Origin: Elephas maximus indicus
Taxonomy: Eukaryota; Chordata; Mammalia; Proboscidea; Elephantidae
DNA: 64,000 nucleotides
Direction of reading: 5' to 3'
Assembly: GCF_024166365.1 (NCBI RefSeq)
Contig: NC_064846.1
Span: 32,323,866 to 32,387,865 of the forward strand
The position numbers were made by a program, and so were the translations under genes. The notes below the pieces were generated by a model. The model was not told where the DNA came from. It was given only the letters and a program-made list of their open reading frames with translations, and did no database searches. Positions 1-13,300 of this stretch are shown one piece after another (positions within the stretch are counted from its first letter, which is position 1; the number at the start of each line of letters is the position of its first letter).

Positions 1-935
1 TCACCGAATCTGTAATGTGATGATACAAGCTAGTGGTGTTGCTTACCTGTAAAATTGACATTAGTGAGGATACAGTGCTTTTCCACAATTGCTTTATGCC
101 CCATAGGTGGACCAGGATCTAACCTACAGAAGAATTCTTAGGTTCACTGGAGAGAGGGCTTCCAACAATACTAGACCCCCTGGGGGTTCTGATTCCCAGC
201 GCAGCAGCACTTCCTATGCCTATTTCACTGTGGTTCTGAACATTTCCCCTAAATGCTGAAAGACAAACATATAGTCATTGAGAAAATCTGTTCAACAGCA
301 ACCTCATATGGTCATAGGCCAGGGCTGTTTAGTATTCTTAACTGTATGTAAGGTTGAGTGCCAGTGGCTCTACTTGCTCTACCATGTGCTAGAATTGAAA
401 TTATTCAAGAGTGCTATGCAGAGTGGCTGCACCACATAACAAGAATCTACTACCATTCAGTGTTGAGCCTTTACAAAGCATGTGATAAGGAAATTATGCA
501 TTTCTTTGCCACTCTGTCATAGATTTAGTGCCATGATTTTAAAAACATCAATTCCGTTCCCCATTTTGCAGCATATGTCTGCAAATTTTGAAGTTTCTTT
601 TCCCATTCCTTCCTCACTGGAAACATATATACATCTATATTGGGCTCTTACATCTGGCATCTTATCCACTTAAAACAGAAATCCAGTAATTCTGATAGAC
701 TTTAGATAAGCAGTCAAGTTTAAAGGGTAGTAATATGTTAATCGTATTGAACTCATACAAACTTTTCATAAGACCAGCCTGCTGAATCAAACTCGTTCCC
801 ACTGTCTAAATCGCCACCCTTTTTTTGCAATCTTGGTGACTGAGATAATAAATGGCCCTACCTACTGGCAGCCTAGGTGGTCACATATCCAAAAACTTGA
901 GAGATTCTAAAAGAGAAGCTTCTTGTCCACCAGAC
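1..935. other. Gene-free flank, no feature recognised
   Basis: Moderately AT-rich sequence with only short, unrelated open frames. I recognise no exon, repeat family or RNA gene here. It may contain ancient repeat remnants too diverged to read by eye. Confidence 0.4.
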
Positions 936-948
936 TGCCACTATTATA

Positions 949-1144
949 CATGCTGCCATCAAGTCGATTCCAATGCACACCAACCCTATAGGACAGAGTA
1001 GAACTGCCCCATAGGGCTTCCTAGGCTGTAATCTTTACGGAAGGAGAATGCTATATCTTCCTCCCATGGAGTGGCTAGTGGGCTCGAACAGCCAACCTTT
1101 CGGTTAGTAGCCAAGTGCTTTAACCACTGTGCCCCAGAGCTCCT
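949..1144 (-). mobile_element. AfroSINE, long form
   Basis: Reverse-strand SINE. Reading plus, the RTE-like tail (aagtcgattccaatgca) comes first, then the body 'ggacagagtagaactgcccc', an extra middle module (ctgtaatctttacggaag) and the tRNA-like head (ggttagtagccaagtgcttt). A 13-bp target-site duplication with one mismatch flanks it: tgccactattata at 936-948 and tgccactagtata at 1145-1157. That indicates insertion by target-primed reverse transcription. Confidence 0.88.
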
Positions 1145-1271
1145 TGCCACTAGTATAGTCCCTTCATTATAGTTATTTCATTGGATTTTAGGCATTGGTG
1201 AGCCCTGTTAGCATGCAAATACATTATCTAGTAACAGTAAAAGTCTAAGGCAGTGCGATAGAATGGAAAGA

Positions 1272-2361
1272 TGCAGTACGATGGATCGCTTTTGTGTGGC
1301 CTTTCCTGGAAACCCTGTTAGTGTAGTAGTGAAGTGCCACGGCTGCTAACCAAAAGGTCCACAGTTTGAATCCACCAGGCACTCCTTGGAAACTCTATGG
1401 GGCGGTTCTACTCTATCCTATAGGGTCGCGACTAGTTGGGATCAACTTGAAGGCAACGGGTTTGGGCTTTTTTTTTTGGTTTCTTGTCAAGGTCTTGTAA
1501 CTCCCACCCAAGTGATTGAGTGAAACTGTGCAAATAAGGTAATTGTGACCCACCAAAGAGATTGGTCAGTTTTGCCATTCTGCTAGGCTTGAAATGAACC
1601 ATCCCAGGGTTGGGAGGAGAGGATCTCACCACTGCCAGGGAGGGGGAGCCAGGGGTGGAGTGTGTCCTTTGGACCCAGGATCCCTGTGCTGGGAGGCTCC
1701 TGGAGCCGGGAGACTGAGAGAACAAGCTGTAATACTGAAGATGGCACAAAGCGGTGGCCAAGAGATGGTGGCAGGAGAGACCAGCAAGAGACGGTGTAAT
1801 GGGTTTCCCGGACCATGGAGCAAGAAAGCTGAGCACCTTCCAGGAGCAGACTTGCTGGCAGAGTAGTGTGCCTCCAGGCACTTGGTAGAGCTAGGTTTGC
1901 TGATCCACAGAGCTAGAGCTGAGCACCTTTGGGGTGAGGCTTACTGGTGAGTGGGGTGCCTCAGGGCACTTAGAGCTAAAAGAGCTGTGTAACTCTTGCC
2001 CTAGCAGGGCAGAGGCCAAGGGCCAGAGAGGCATACCTACAGGCACAGCTGAAAAGAAGCCATCCTGAAGGACGAACTGCATTCTGAGCATTCCTGAACC
2101 CTTACTTCCCTAATAAACCCCATAATTGTGAGTGTTGTCTGTGAGTTCTGTGTGGCCATTGCAATGAATTATTGAACACAGCAGAGAAGTAGAGAGTGCC
2201 ATGGGAGGGATGCTTGGTGTCAGAATTGGTAAAGATAGTGGAGAGAGGAGGCATGTCTGACCTCCGCCTCATAGGAATCAGCTTTGGGCTGTTGATCGTG
2301 ATTCTCCTTCCCCCTTGTGAAGTTAGAGGAGGTCAGATGCTGCTGCCACGCCATTTTTACA
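1272..2361 (+). mobile_element. Solo LTR, ERVL-like, copy 1 (split by AfroSINE)
   Basis: An LTR-type unit starting TGCAGTACG and ending TTTTTACA (TG...CA), flanked by a perfect 5-bp duplication AAAGA at 1267-1271 and 2362-2366. It has a poly(A) signal AATAAA at 2112-2117 followed by a GT-rich stretch ending in 'tgtggccattgcaatgaatt', typical of an R/U5 region. An AfroSINE interrupts it near 1308-1482. The 5-bp duplication fits class III (ERVL/MaLR) integration. No internal retroviral genes adjoin it, so it is a solo LTR. Two sister copies lie at 17290 and 48782. It shares a primer-binding-site look-alike at 2215-2234 (see findings). I do not know its formal family name. Confidence 0.82.
1308..1482 (+). 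mobile_element. AfroSINE, short form, inside LTR copy 1
   Basis: Head 'ggctgctaaccaaaaggtcc', body 'ggttctactctatcctatag' and tail ending in 'gcaacgggtttgggc' plus a T-run. It interrupts LTR copy 1. The uninterrupted sister copy at 17290 reads straight through the same position. The SINE is therefore younger than the LTR. Confidence 0.9.
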
Positions 2362-2444
2362 AAAGAACACAGATATTAAAACCGGTATGATTTCATTTTG
2401 AAACCAGAATTCACCAATTCCCAAATTTGGGTGTTGAGTTACTG

Positions 2445-2757
2445 CATCTATAAAGTGGGAGTGATAATATCCACTTTGAAGAACTATTACTAGGGTACTT
2501 ATTATACCTTGGGGCCCTGGTGGCGAAGTGGCTAAGAGCTATGGCTGCTAACCAAAAGGTCGGCAGTTCGAATTCACCAGTTGCTCCTTGGAAACCCTAT
2601 GGGACAGTTCTACTCTGTCCTACAGGGTTGCTATGAGTCAGAATCGACTCAATGGCAACAGGTTTTTATTATACCTTACAGTCACCAAAAGAGATAATGT
2701 ACTTAGTGTGCCTTGCACATAGTAAGCAGTCAATGAGAACTATTGCTATCATTAATA
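2445..2757 (-). repeat. MIR element, split by an AfroSINE
   Basis: On the plus strand the sequence runs 'catctataaagtgggagtga' ... 'gcacatagtaagcagtcaat', the reverse complement of a mammalian-wide MIR. An AfroSINE at 2511-2665 lies inside it. Confidence 0.65.
2511..2665 (+). mobile_element. AfroSINE, short form
   Basis: Starts 'ggggccctggtggcgaagtg' and ends 'aatggcaacaggttt'. A 12-bp perfect target-site duplication, ttattatacctt, is present at 2499-2510 and 2666-2677. It was inserted into a MIR. Confidence 0.93.
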
Positions 2758-2945
2758 ATTCCTTACACTCATTACCACAGCATTCAGAGCAGAACCTTGA
2801 GACTAAGGAAAGGGAACTGACACTTGTTGCGACTCAGAGAAGTTCAGTAACATCTTCAAGGTTATGTAGCTAATGAATAGCAGAGCAAGTATCCAAACTC
2901 AGGTCTCTGTGGCTCCAAAGCCCAGACTCTTGCCACAGAAATCTG
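2758..2945 (+). repeat. MIR-like fragment
   Basis: The order 'gactaaggaaagggaactga' ... 'aagttcagtaacatcttcaa' ... 'agcagagcaagtatccaaac' follows the second half of a MIR element on the plus strand. It is diverged, so the assignment is moderate. Confidence 0.5.
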
Positions 2946-5070
2946 CTGCCTTTACTTTCATCCGCCAGGCCCAAAAGAACATAGTGATTTGAACAGGCAG
3001 CTTCAATGATTCAGGCTAAAACACGCAGGTAGCTTTGAAAAAAGATGAGCCCTGAAAGACAGTGCAATGAAACTATATTAAGCTATATACAGGGAACAGT
3101 CTACTTCATGCAGACCAAAAGGCATGCCAATGGCCAGCAGAGTCCACTTTGAAGCCATAAATGAAGCAACTGCACTGAGATCGAGAATGACCTACTGGTA
3201 CTTCAAAATGGATTATGCTGGAACATTCCCGAGTCTCATCTGTGTTCCATCTTTCCAAAATTCCAGGGAGCTATCAGCACACACAAGAGTACCACAAAAC
3301 CAGCACACAGCCCAGAAAGCATAGTGTTGGGTTTTATGCCTCTGTTAGTCTCCTCCCTCCCCAGGGCTCCTCACCCATGTAACCATAACTTTTATTGTCT
3401 GCCCTCATCTCCGTCCCTGTACCAAGCAGGTCGCCAGCCTCCACCACCACCACCACCTCCCCCCCGCCCCTTGCCTCATGGAATGTTTATCTTGTTAGCC
3501 CACAGTCTGCAGCCTGGCTGCTGTCCAGAATCCTGAGCCCCTTAATGTGATTATGCATACGAGAGTGAAAGAGACTACCTGGGAAGACAGGAGGCAAATA
3601 TCTACTCATGAGACCTCAGCAGGCCTCAGGGAAACAGGACCTCAGGGGATTGGCTTCTTGGTGCATGCAGGAGGCCTGGGTCACAGGCACTAGGGCTCCC
3701 GGCCTAGGCAGAGATGTCCCTTCCACCCATGGACATGGACATGGACAGTGAGGGTAGCAGTGGAAACCATGATGGCTTGAAGCCCCCACAGAACCCCCCC
3801 CCCGAGGCCCCCCAATTCTTGGGTAACTCGCAGGAAGAGAAGAGGCCCTCTAATAGTGAATGGGATTGAACTTTGCTTCCCCTCAGTGGGATGGAGGGAA
3901 GATGCAGAATGAAACTGTCACCGCTCAGTAAACCAGTCCTGAGATACACACTACACAGAAGACACAGCACATAAATGCATACTCTTTATTAGAAGTTAGG
4001 GCTTTGGAACAAGCCCCAGGCAAAAGTGGATATAGGTAAACTGGGTGGAATCTCATGGGGGAATCAAAGGCTGCCTTTTATTCAGACTGGAGGCCGACCT
4101 AACCTACCACCTGGGCTCCCTCCTGGTTCCCTCCTTACCTTGCAGCAGCTGCCTTGGGGGAACAGAGAGCCCACAGAGAACACGCCAAGTGGAAAAGGAG
4201 TGTAGGAGCAAGTCCCTAAGAAGGCTTGTGCCAGTCCAGTTCTCTTACTCCAATTAATCCTCCCAAGAGAAGCAGCATCTCATAGAATTGTGGCCTTGTT
4301 GTCCTTGGAATCTATTTGGTTTTTCATCCACTGTTGACTGGAAAGGAGTTTGGGGTGCGGCAGCCCAAGGCCGAGAACTCATGTGGGTAGCCAAAACTCC
4401 CCCAGGCCAGTGGTCTTTCAGCCAAGCCAGTGGGCAACTGGGAACATAACTATCCCTCTCAAGAAAGGAAAGCAGAAGAGTATCAGAAAAGTCCTTCCCA
4501 ATCTATTCCACTGCTTATTTGTCTCACCTGAGATATCAGTGAGATGAGCAACTCAGACACTCAATTTCTTTCATAAAAGTCTCTGTGACATTGCCCCCAG
4601 AACTGCAGAAATGGATCAGGATGTTATTTCAATCAGATTTGCCTGAAGGCCCCACTACATGCAAGGCAAGGAAGACACTCCTGATCTACTCCGTATCTCA
4701 AATTAGGCTCTCTCCTATCATCTAACCAAACTACCCAAATCATGTTATAATGTGCGTGTGCACCAGGTAATAACAACTAATTCTAGCTCCTAACACATAA
4801 CTATTTGTTCAACAAATTAAACAAAATTCCTCACATTTGCTATCATCTATAGAATTTAATACTACAACTCCACCCAGCTCTTTCAAATGAATCTCTTGTC
4901 CCAACTGAGAAATTAAATTTTAACAAAATCAGTTGGCTCTCCCTTTTCCCCCTATCCTGTACCAAAGCATATCTTCTTCCCTTTCCTCTCACTCGTCTTG
5001 GCTCCAGCCAGTTGGGGTCTCACTTAGCGGTGGGTCACTCAGAATTGAGGTGTTACTTCTTTAGAGATCT
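2946..5070. other. Gene-free unique DNA with a CCA/C-rich tract
   Basis: No gene is recognised. A short C-rich simple repeat (CCACCACCACC... then a C-run) lies near 3440-3475, and a C-run sits near 3788-3799. The open frames on both strands are short and have no recognisable motif. The segment adjoins the 3' side of the TEX13 gene and could carry its regulatory sequence, but nothing specific is visible. Confidence 0.4.
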
Positions 5071-5420
5071 TTTAATGGGACAGGTGTACTTCTTCAACAA
5101 GAGTTAAGTTCCCTAGAGCTCAGAGACACAGAAACAAGACCTCACCTATAAAATTTTAAAACAAGAAACAAGCATGAACACTGCAGTAGTTTGCAGAGTA
5201 ACAGTAGCATTTTCAAGGAAGAGCAGTGTTCCTAACGTGCAATATAGCTTATAACTCTAAACACTCATGGCTGTTTCCGGTCAAAGACGGCATTTTCAGA
5301 AAAACAAGGTTAAGAACCAAAAAAAGGAATTTAAAAAAGAAAACAAAGACAAAAAAGCCTTCATGACTTCAACTTCTCCAGGGCGTCGACCAATTTCATC
5401 GGTCATCCAGAATCCACCAC
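5071..5420 (-). other. Candidate 3'-UTR exon of the TEX13 gene
   Basis: On the minus strand, an acceptor-like 'atttaaatttccag' ends at 5421. If used, an untranslated exon would start at 5420 and run toward the variant poly(A) signal ATTAAA at 5076-5071. It would join the strong donor at 5727/5726 just after the TEX13 stop codon. This rests only on motif strength. The pyrimidine tract before the acceptor is modest and there is no transcript evidence. The sequence could equally be plain intergenic DNA. Confidence 0.28.
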
Positions 5421-5720
5421 CTGGAAATTTAAATACAATTAGGAGAAATTCTCTATTTAAAGAGTAAGTGTGATACTCAAACTAGTCCCTCTTTGTTAAA
5501 ATAAATGAATACAATAAGAATATAAAAATGTACGTATTTGTATGTGTGTGTGTGCCAAAAATGATAAAAAGTGGTTAATTTGGGTAACAGAATAATGGAT
5601 TATGTTATTTAATTTTCTATGTGACAATTTGTTATCTAATTTTCTGTTAAGTAATTTTTTTTTTTAATCATAAAGGAGCCTCAGGAAATTGATTTCTCTT
5701 TGGAGTGTGTTTCCATTCAT

Positions 5721-5730
5721 ACTTACCTTT
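5721..5730 (-). promoter_or_regulatory. Consensus splice donor just after the TEX13 stop
   Basis: On the minus strand the sequence is AAAG|GTAAGT, a full match to the U1-binding consensus. The exon side would end at 5727, 10 bases after the stop codon (5739-5737). This is within 50 nt of the stop, so use of the site would not be expected to trigger nonsense-mediated decay. It suggests the last coding exon is followed by an intron in the 3' UTR. Confidence 0.45.
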
Positions 5731-5736
5731 CTGAAA

Positions 5737-7570
<1,834 letters not shown>

Positions 7571-8005
7571 GCTGTGCCCGAGACTCACCTCCCTTAGCGG
7601 AGAATCCCCTACAGGGCGGGCTGCTTGGGATTGTAGTGAACCCACAGAAAAATACTATTGTTTCTAATAGCTTCAGAAGGACGACACCCAGCCACAGAGA
7701 ATGAATTTCCAACCTGGGGAAAGGGGTAGATGGGTGGGTGCATGGGCGCTGCTCTTGGCTCAGCTCCCACTTCCATAAGCCTCAGTTGCCACTTCAAGCC
7801 TTCTATACAATTCTCAAGTTATCTGCATATTTCCCTCCTCATGCTAACCAGATGAACTTGAAGTTCCTGTCATAAGGAAAATCAAGCAATTGAACCATCA
7901 AGTCCCTAAACTCGTCCTGAATTTCACTCTCGAGTCTACCTGGTAACCTCTGGTCTCAGGGTGTCTCTCTTCGGCTTTCAGACTAAAAACTCCTCCCATT
8001 AGTTG
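7571..8005. other. Unique DNA between the TEX13 promoter and the element nest
   Basis: No gene or recognisable repeat. This is the last non-repetitive stretch before almost 19 kb of nested mobile elements. Confidence 0.4.
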
Positions 8006-9342
8006 GATGGGCCCTACAAAACATGCTAAAGAGTCCTTCAGGTTGAAATGAAAGAACACTAGACAGTAACTCGAATCTACACAAAAATAAATAAAGTAAA
8101 CAAACAAACAAAAAAACCGGTTGCCGTGGAGTCGATTCCGACTCATAGCGACCCTATAGGACAGAGTAGAACTGCCCCCTAGAGTTTCCAAGGAGTGCCT
8201 GGCGGGTTTGAATTGTCTGCCTTTAGGTTAGCAGCCTTAGCACTTAACCACTATGCCACCAGGGTTTCCAAAGCTAAGTACATAAATAGGTAAATATAAA
8301 ATACAGTATTAATGTATCTTTCATTTGTAACTCCTCTTTCTTCCTATATGATTTAAAAACAACAATATTTATACATAAAACAATAATTATAAATCTATAT
8401 TGACATGCTCACAATGTATTAAGTTGTAATTTAATTTATACAACGTAAGAGAGGGACAGATCTATATAGAAACAATGTTTTTGTATACTATGGAAATTAC
8501 ATTGGTATTAATTTAAAATAGATTGCTATAAGAAAACATGTTCATTGCAATCCCTAGAACAACCACTAAGAAAATAACTATAAAATACACAGAAAATAAA
8601 ATGATAAAGGAATCAAAATGATACACTACAAAAAAATTAATCAAACACAGAAGAAAGCAGTCACCCTGAAGAATTAAGGAACAAAAAAGATATAAGACCT
8701 ATAGAAAAACAAATAGCAAAAGTAAGTCCTGCCTTATGACTAATTATATTAAATATAAAAGGATTGAACTTTCCAATTAAAATTAAGAGATTAGTAAAAT
8801 GCATTGTAAAAAATGATCCAAAACTGTGCTGTCTACAAGAGACTCACTTGTAGATAGGACAACACGATTAGGTGGAAAGTAAGGATGAAATAAAGATATT
8901 CCATGCAAATAGTAGCCCAAAGAGAGCTGGAATAGCTCTACTAACATCAGACAAAATAAACTTTAAGGCAAAAATTTTAGGAGGGAAAAAGAAGGACATT
9001 ACATAATGATGAAAGTCAATCCACCAAAAAGATACAGCAAAAAATTTGAGTAAAAAGACCAGAATTAATGATCTGACAGAGTCTGGAGGAACCCCTGAAA
9101 CTATGGCCCCTGGACACTCTCCTAACCCAGAACTGAAACCATTCCCAAAGCCCACATTTCAAACAAAAATTAGACAGGCCTATAAAAACAAAAAAAAATT
9201 AATACACATTCAATCCTGTCCAAAGGCAGGACGAGAAGGCAGGAAGGGACAGGAACTGGACAAATAGACCCAGCGAACCGGGATGGAAAGGGGAAGCATG
9301 CTGTCACATTGTGGAGATTGCAACCAATGTCACAAAACAACG
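8006..9342 (+). mobile_element. Older L1, plus strand, 5' part (deleted internally)
   Basis: Starts around 'gccctacaaaacatgctaaa' and 'ggttgaaatgaaagaacact', also seen at 37200. It then runs through L1 ORF2 endonuclease-region DNA: 'ctacaagagactcacttgta' near 8835, 'gatattccatgcaaatagta' near 8897, and 'aaagaaggacattacataat' near 8990. Near 9050 it jumps to L1 3'-UTR sequence, so most of ORF2 is missing. It is split at 9342 by a complete minus-strand L1 insertion and resumes at 15563. An AfroSINE sits at 8110-8269. Confidence 0.78.
8110..8269 (-). mobile_element. AfroSINE, short form
   Basis: Reading plus: A-rich tail complement, 'gtcgattccgactcatagcg', 'ggacagagtagaactgcccc' and head complement 'gcacttaaccactatgccac'. 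It was inserted in the older L1. Confidence 0.92.
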
Positions 9343-10389
9343 TGTGTATAAACTTTTTTAAATAATATTTATTGTACTTAAAGTGAAAGTTTACAAATCA
9401 AGTCAGTCTCCCACACAAAAACCCATATACACCTTGCTACACACTCCCAATTACTCTCCCCCTAATGAGACAGCCCGCTCTCTCCCTCCACTCTCTCTTT
9501 TCATGTCCATTTCGCCAGCTTCTAACCCCCTCCACCCTCTCATCTCCCCTCCAGGCAGGAGATGCCAACATAGTCTCAAGTGTCTACCTGACCCAAGAAG
9601 CTCACTCCTCACCAGCATCCCTCTCCAACCCATTGTCCAATCCAATCCACGTCAGAAGAGTTGGCTTCAGGAATGGTTCCTGTCCTGGGGCAACAGAAGG
9701 TCTGGGGGCCATGACCACCGAGGTCCTTCTAGTCTTAGTCAGACCATTAAGTCTGGTCTTATGAGAATATGGGGTCTGCATCCCACTGCTCTCCTGCTCC
9801 CTCAGGGGTTCTCTGTTCTGTTCCCTGTCAGGGCAGTCATCGGTTGTAGCCAGGCACCATCTAGTTCTTCTGGTCTCAGGATCATGTAGTCACTGGTTCA
9901 TGTGGCACTTTCTGTCTCTTAGGCTCGTAATTACCTTGTGTCCTTGGTGTTCTTCATTCTCCTTTGATCCAGGTGGGTTGAGACCAATTGATGCATCTTA
10001 GATGGCTGCTTGATAGTGTTTAAGACTTCAGACGACTCTCTCCACAGTGGGATGCAGTGTGTTTTCTTAATAGATTTTCTTATGCCAATTGACTTAGATG
10101 ACCCCTGAAACTATGGTCCCCAAACCCCCGCCCCTGCTACGCTGGTCTTCGAACCATTCAGTTTATTCAGGAAACTTCTTTGTTTTTGGTTTAGTCCAAT
10201 TGTGCTGACCTCCCCTGTATTGTGTGCTGTCTTTCCCTTCACCTAAAGTAGTTCTTATCTACTATCTAATTAGTGAATGTCCCTCTCCCACCCTCCTTCC
10301 CTCCCCCCTCTCGTAACCACAAAAGAAATGTTTTCTTCTCAGTTTAAACTATTTCTCAGGTTCTTGTAATAGTGGTCTTATATAATATT

Positions 10390-13300
10390 TGTCCTTTTGC
10401 AACTGACTAATTTCACTCAGCATAATGCCTTCCTGGTTCCTCTATGTTATGAAATGTTTCACAGATTCCTCACTGTTCTTTATTGATGCATAGTATTCCA
10501 TTGTGTGAATATACCATAGTTAATTTATCCATTCATCAGTTGATGGGCACCTTGGTTGCTTCCATCTTTTTGCTATTGTAAACAGTGCTGCAATAAACAT
10601 GGGTGTGCATATATCTGTTCATGTAAAGGCTCTTATTTCTCTAGGATATATTCCAAGGAGTGGGATTGCTGGATCATATGGTAGTCCTATTTCTAACTTT
10701 TTAAGGAAGCGCCAAATCAATTTCCAAAGTGGTTGTACCATTTGACATTCCCACCAGCAGTGTAGAAGTGTTCCAATCTCTCCACAGCCTCTCCAACACT
10801 AACTATTTTGTGTTTTTTGGATTAATGCCAGCCTTGTTGGAGTGAGACGAAATCTCATTGTAGTTTTGATCTGCATTTCTCTAATGGCTGATGACCGTGA
10901 ACGTTTCCTCATATATCTGTTAGCTACCTGAATGTCTTCATTAGTAAAGTGTCTCTTCAGATCTTTTGCCCATTTTTTAATAGGGTTATTTGTCTTTTTG
11001 CAGTTGAGTTTTTGCAGTATCATGTAGATTTTAGAGATCAGGCGCTGACCAGAAATATCATAGCTAAAAACTTTTTCCCAGTCTGTAGGTAGTCTTTTTA
11101 CTCTTTTGGTGAAGTCTTTGGATGTTTGATTTTTAGGAGCTCCCAGTTATCTAGTTTTTCTTCTACATTCTTTATAAAGTTTTCTATACTATTTATGCCA
11201 TGTATTAGGTCTCCTAACATCCCTATTTTTTCTTCCATGATCTTTATCATTTTAGATTTTATATTTAGGTCTTCAATCCATTTTGAGTTCGTTTTTGTGC
11301 ATGGAGTGAGGTATGGGTCTTGTTTCATTTTTTTTGCAGATGGATATCCAGTTATGCCAGCACCAATTGTTAAAAAGACTGTCTTTTCCCCATTTAACCC
11401 TTTTGGGGCCTTTGTCAAACATCAACTGCTCATATGTGGATGGATTTTTGTCTGGGTTCTCAATTCTGTTCCATTGTACCAGTACCAGGCTGTTTTGACT
11501 CCTGTGGTGGTATAACAGGTTCTAAAATCAGGCAATGTAAGACCTCCCACTTTGTTCTTCTTTTTCAGTAATGCCTTATTTATCGGGGGCCTCTTTCCCT
11601 TCCATATGAAATTGGTGATTTGTTTCTCCATCTCACTAAAGAATGTCCTTGGGATTTGGATCGGAATTGCACTAAATGTATTGATCGCTTTTCGTGGAAT
11701 AGACATTTTTATAATGTTAAGTTTTCCTATCCACGAGCAAGGTTATGTTCTTCCACTTATGTAAGTCTCTTTTGGTTTCTTGCAGAAGTGTACTGTAGTT
11801 TTCTTTGTATAAGTCTTTTACATCTCTGGTAAGATTTATTCCTAAGTATTTTATCTTCTTGGGGGCTACTGTAAATGGCATTGATTTGGTGATTTCCTCT
11901 TCGATGTTCTTTTTGTTGGTGTAGAGGAATACAACTGATTTTTGTATGTTTATCTTGTATCCCGATACTCTGCTGAACTCTTCTATTAGTTTCAGTAGTT
12001 TTCTGGAGGATTCCTTAGGGTTTTCTGTGTATAAGATCATGTCATCTGCAAATAGAGATACTTTGACTTCTTCCTTGACAATCTGGATGCCCTTTATTTC
12101 TTTATCTAGCCTAATTGCTCTGGCTAGGATTTCCAGCACAATGTTGAATAAGAGTGGTGATAAAGGGCATCCTTGTCTGGTTCCTGATCTCAGTGGGAAT
12201 GTTTTCAAGCTCTCTCCATTTAGGGTGATGTTGGCTGTTGGCTTTGTATAAATGCCCTTTACTATGTTGAGGAATTTTCCTTCTATTCCTATTTTGCTAA
12301 AGGTTTTTTATCATGAATGAGTGTTGAACTTTGTCAAATGCCTTTTCTGCATCAATTGATAAAATCATGTGATTCTTGTTTTATTTATGTGGTAGATTAC
12401 ATTAATTGTTTTTCTAATGTCGAACCATCCCTGCGTACCTGGTATGAATCCCACTTGCTCATGGTGAATCATTTTTCTGATATGTTGTTGAATTCTATTG
12501 GCTAGAATTTTGTTGAGGATTTTTGCATCTACATTCATGAGGGATATAGGTCTATAATTTTCTTTTCTTGTGGTGTCTTTACCTGGTTTTGGTATCAGGG
12601 ATATGGTGGCTTCATAGAATGAGTTTGGTAGTATTCCGTCCTTTTCTATGGTCTGAAATACCTTTAGTAGTAGTGGCTTTAACTCTTCTCTGAAAGTTTG
12701 GTAGGCCTCTGCAGTGAAGCCATCCGGACCAGGGCTTTTTTTTTTTTGTTGGTAGTTTTTTGATTACCTTTTCAATCTTTTCTTTTGTTATGGGTCTGTT
12801 TAGTTGTTCTACCTCTGTTTGTGTTAGTTTAGGTAGGTAGTGGGTTTCTAGGAATTCATCCATTTCTTCTAGGTTTTCAAATTTGTTTGAGTGTAGTTTT
12901 TCATAGTAATCTGATTTGATTCTTTTAATTTCAGTTGGGTCTGTTTTAATATCGCCCCTCTCATTTCTTATTCGGGTTATTTGCTTCCTGTCCAGTTTTT
13001 CTTTTGTCAGTTTGGCCAGTGGTTTATCAATTTTGTTGAGTTTTTCAAAAAACCAGCTTTTGATCTTGTTAATTTGTTCAATTGTTTTTCTGTTTTCTAT
13101 TTCATTTAGTTCAGCTCTAATTTTTATTATTTGTTTTCTTCTGGTACCTGTGGGTTTCTTTTGTTCCTCTCTTTCTGTTTGTTCAAGTTGTAGGGATAAT
13201 TCTTTGATTTTGGCCCTTCTTTCTGGATGTGTGCATTTACTGATATAAATTGGCCTCTGAGCACCACTTTTGCTGTGTCCCAAAGGTTCCGATAGGAAGT

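Noticed and set aside
2215-2234. A true retroviral primer-binding site followed by a provirus
   Set aside because: Target-site duplications place the motif inside the LTR unit, and no gag, pol or env sequence follows in any of the three copies.
3440-3475. CCA/C-rich tract or other short tandem repeats as a CRISPR array
   Set aside because: No regular repeat-spacer structure exists anywhere in the window, and the genome is mammalian.
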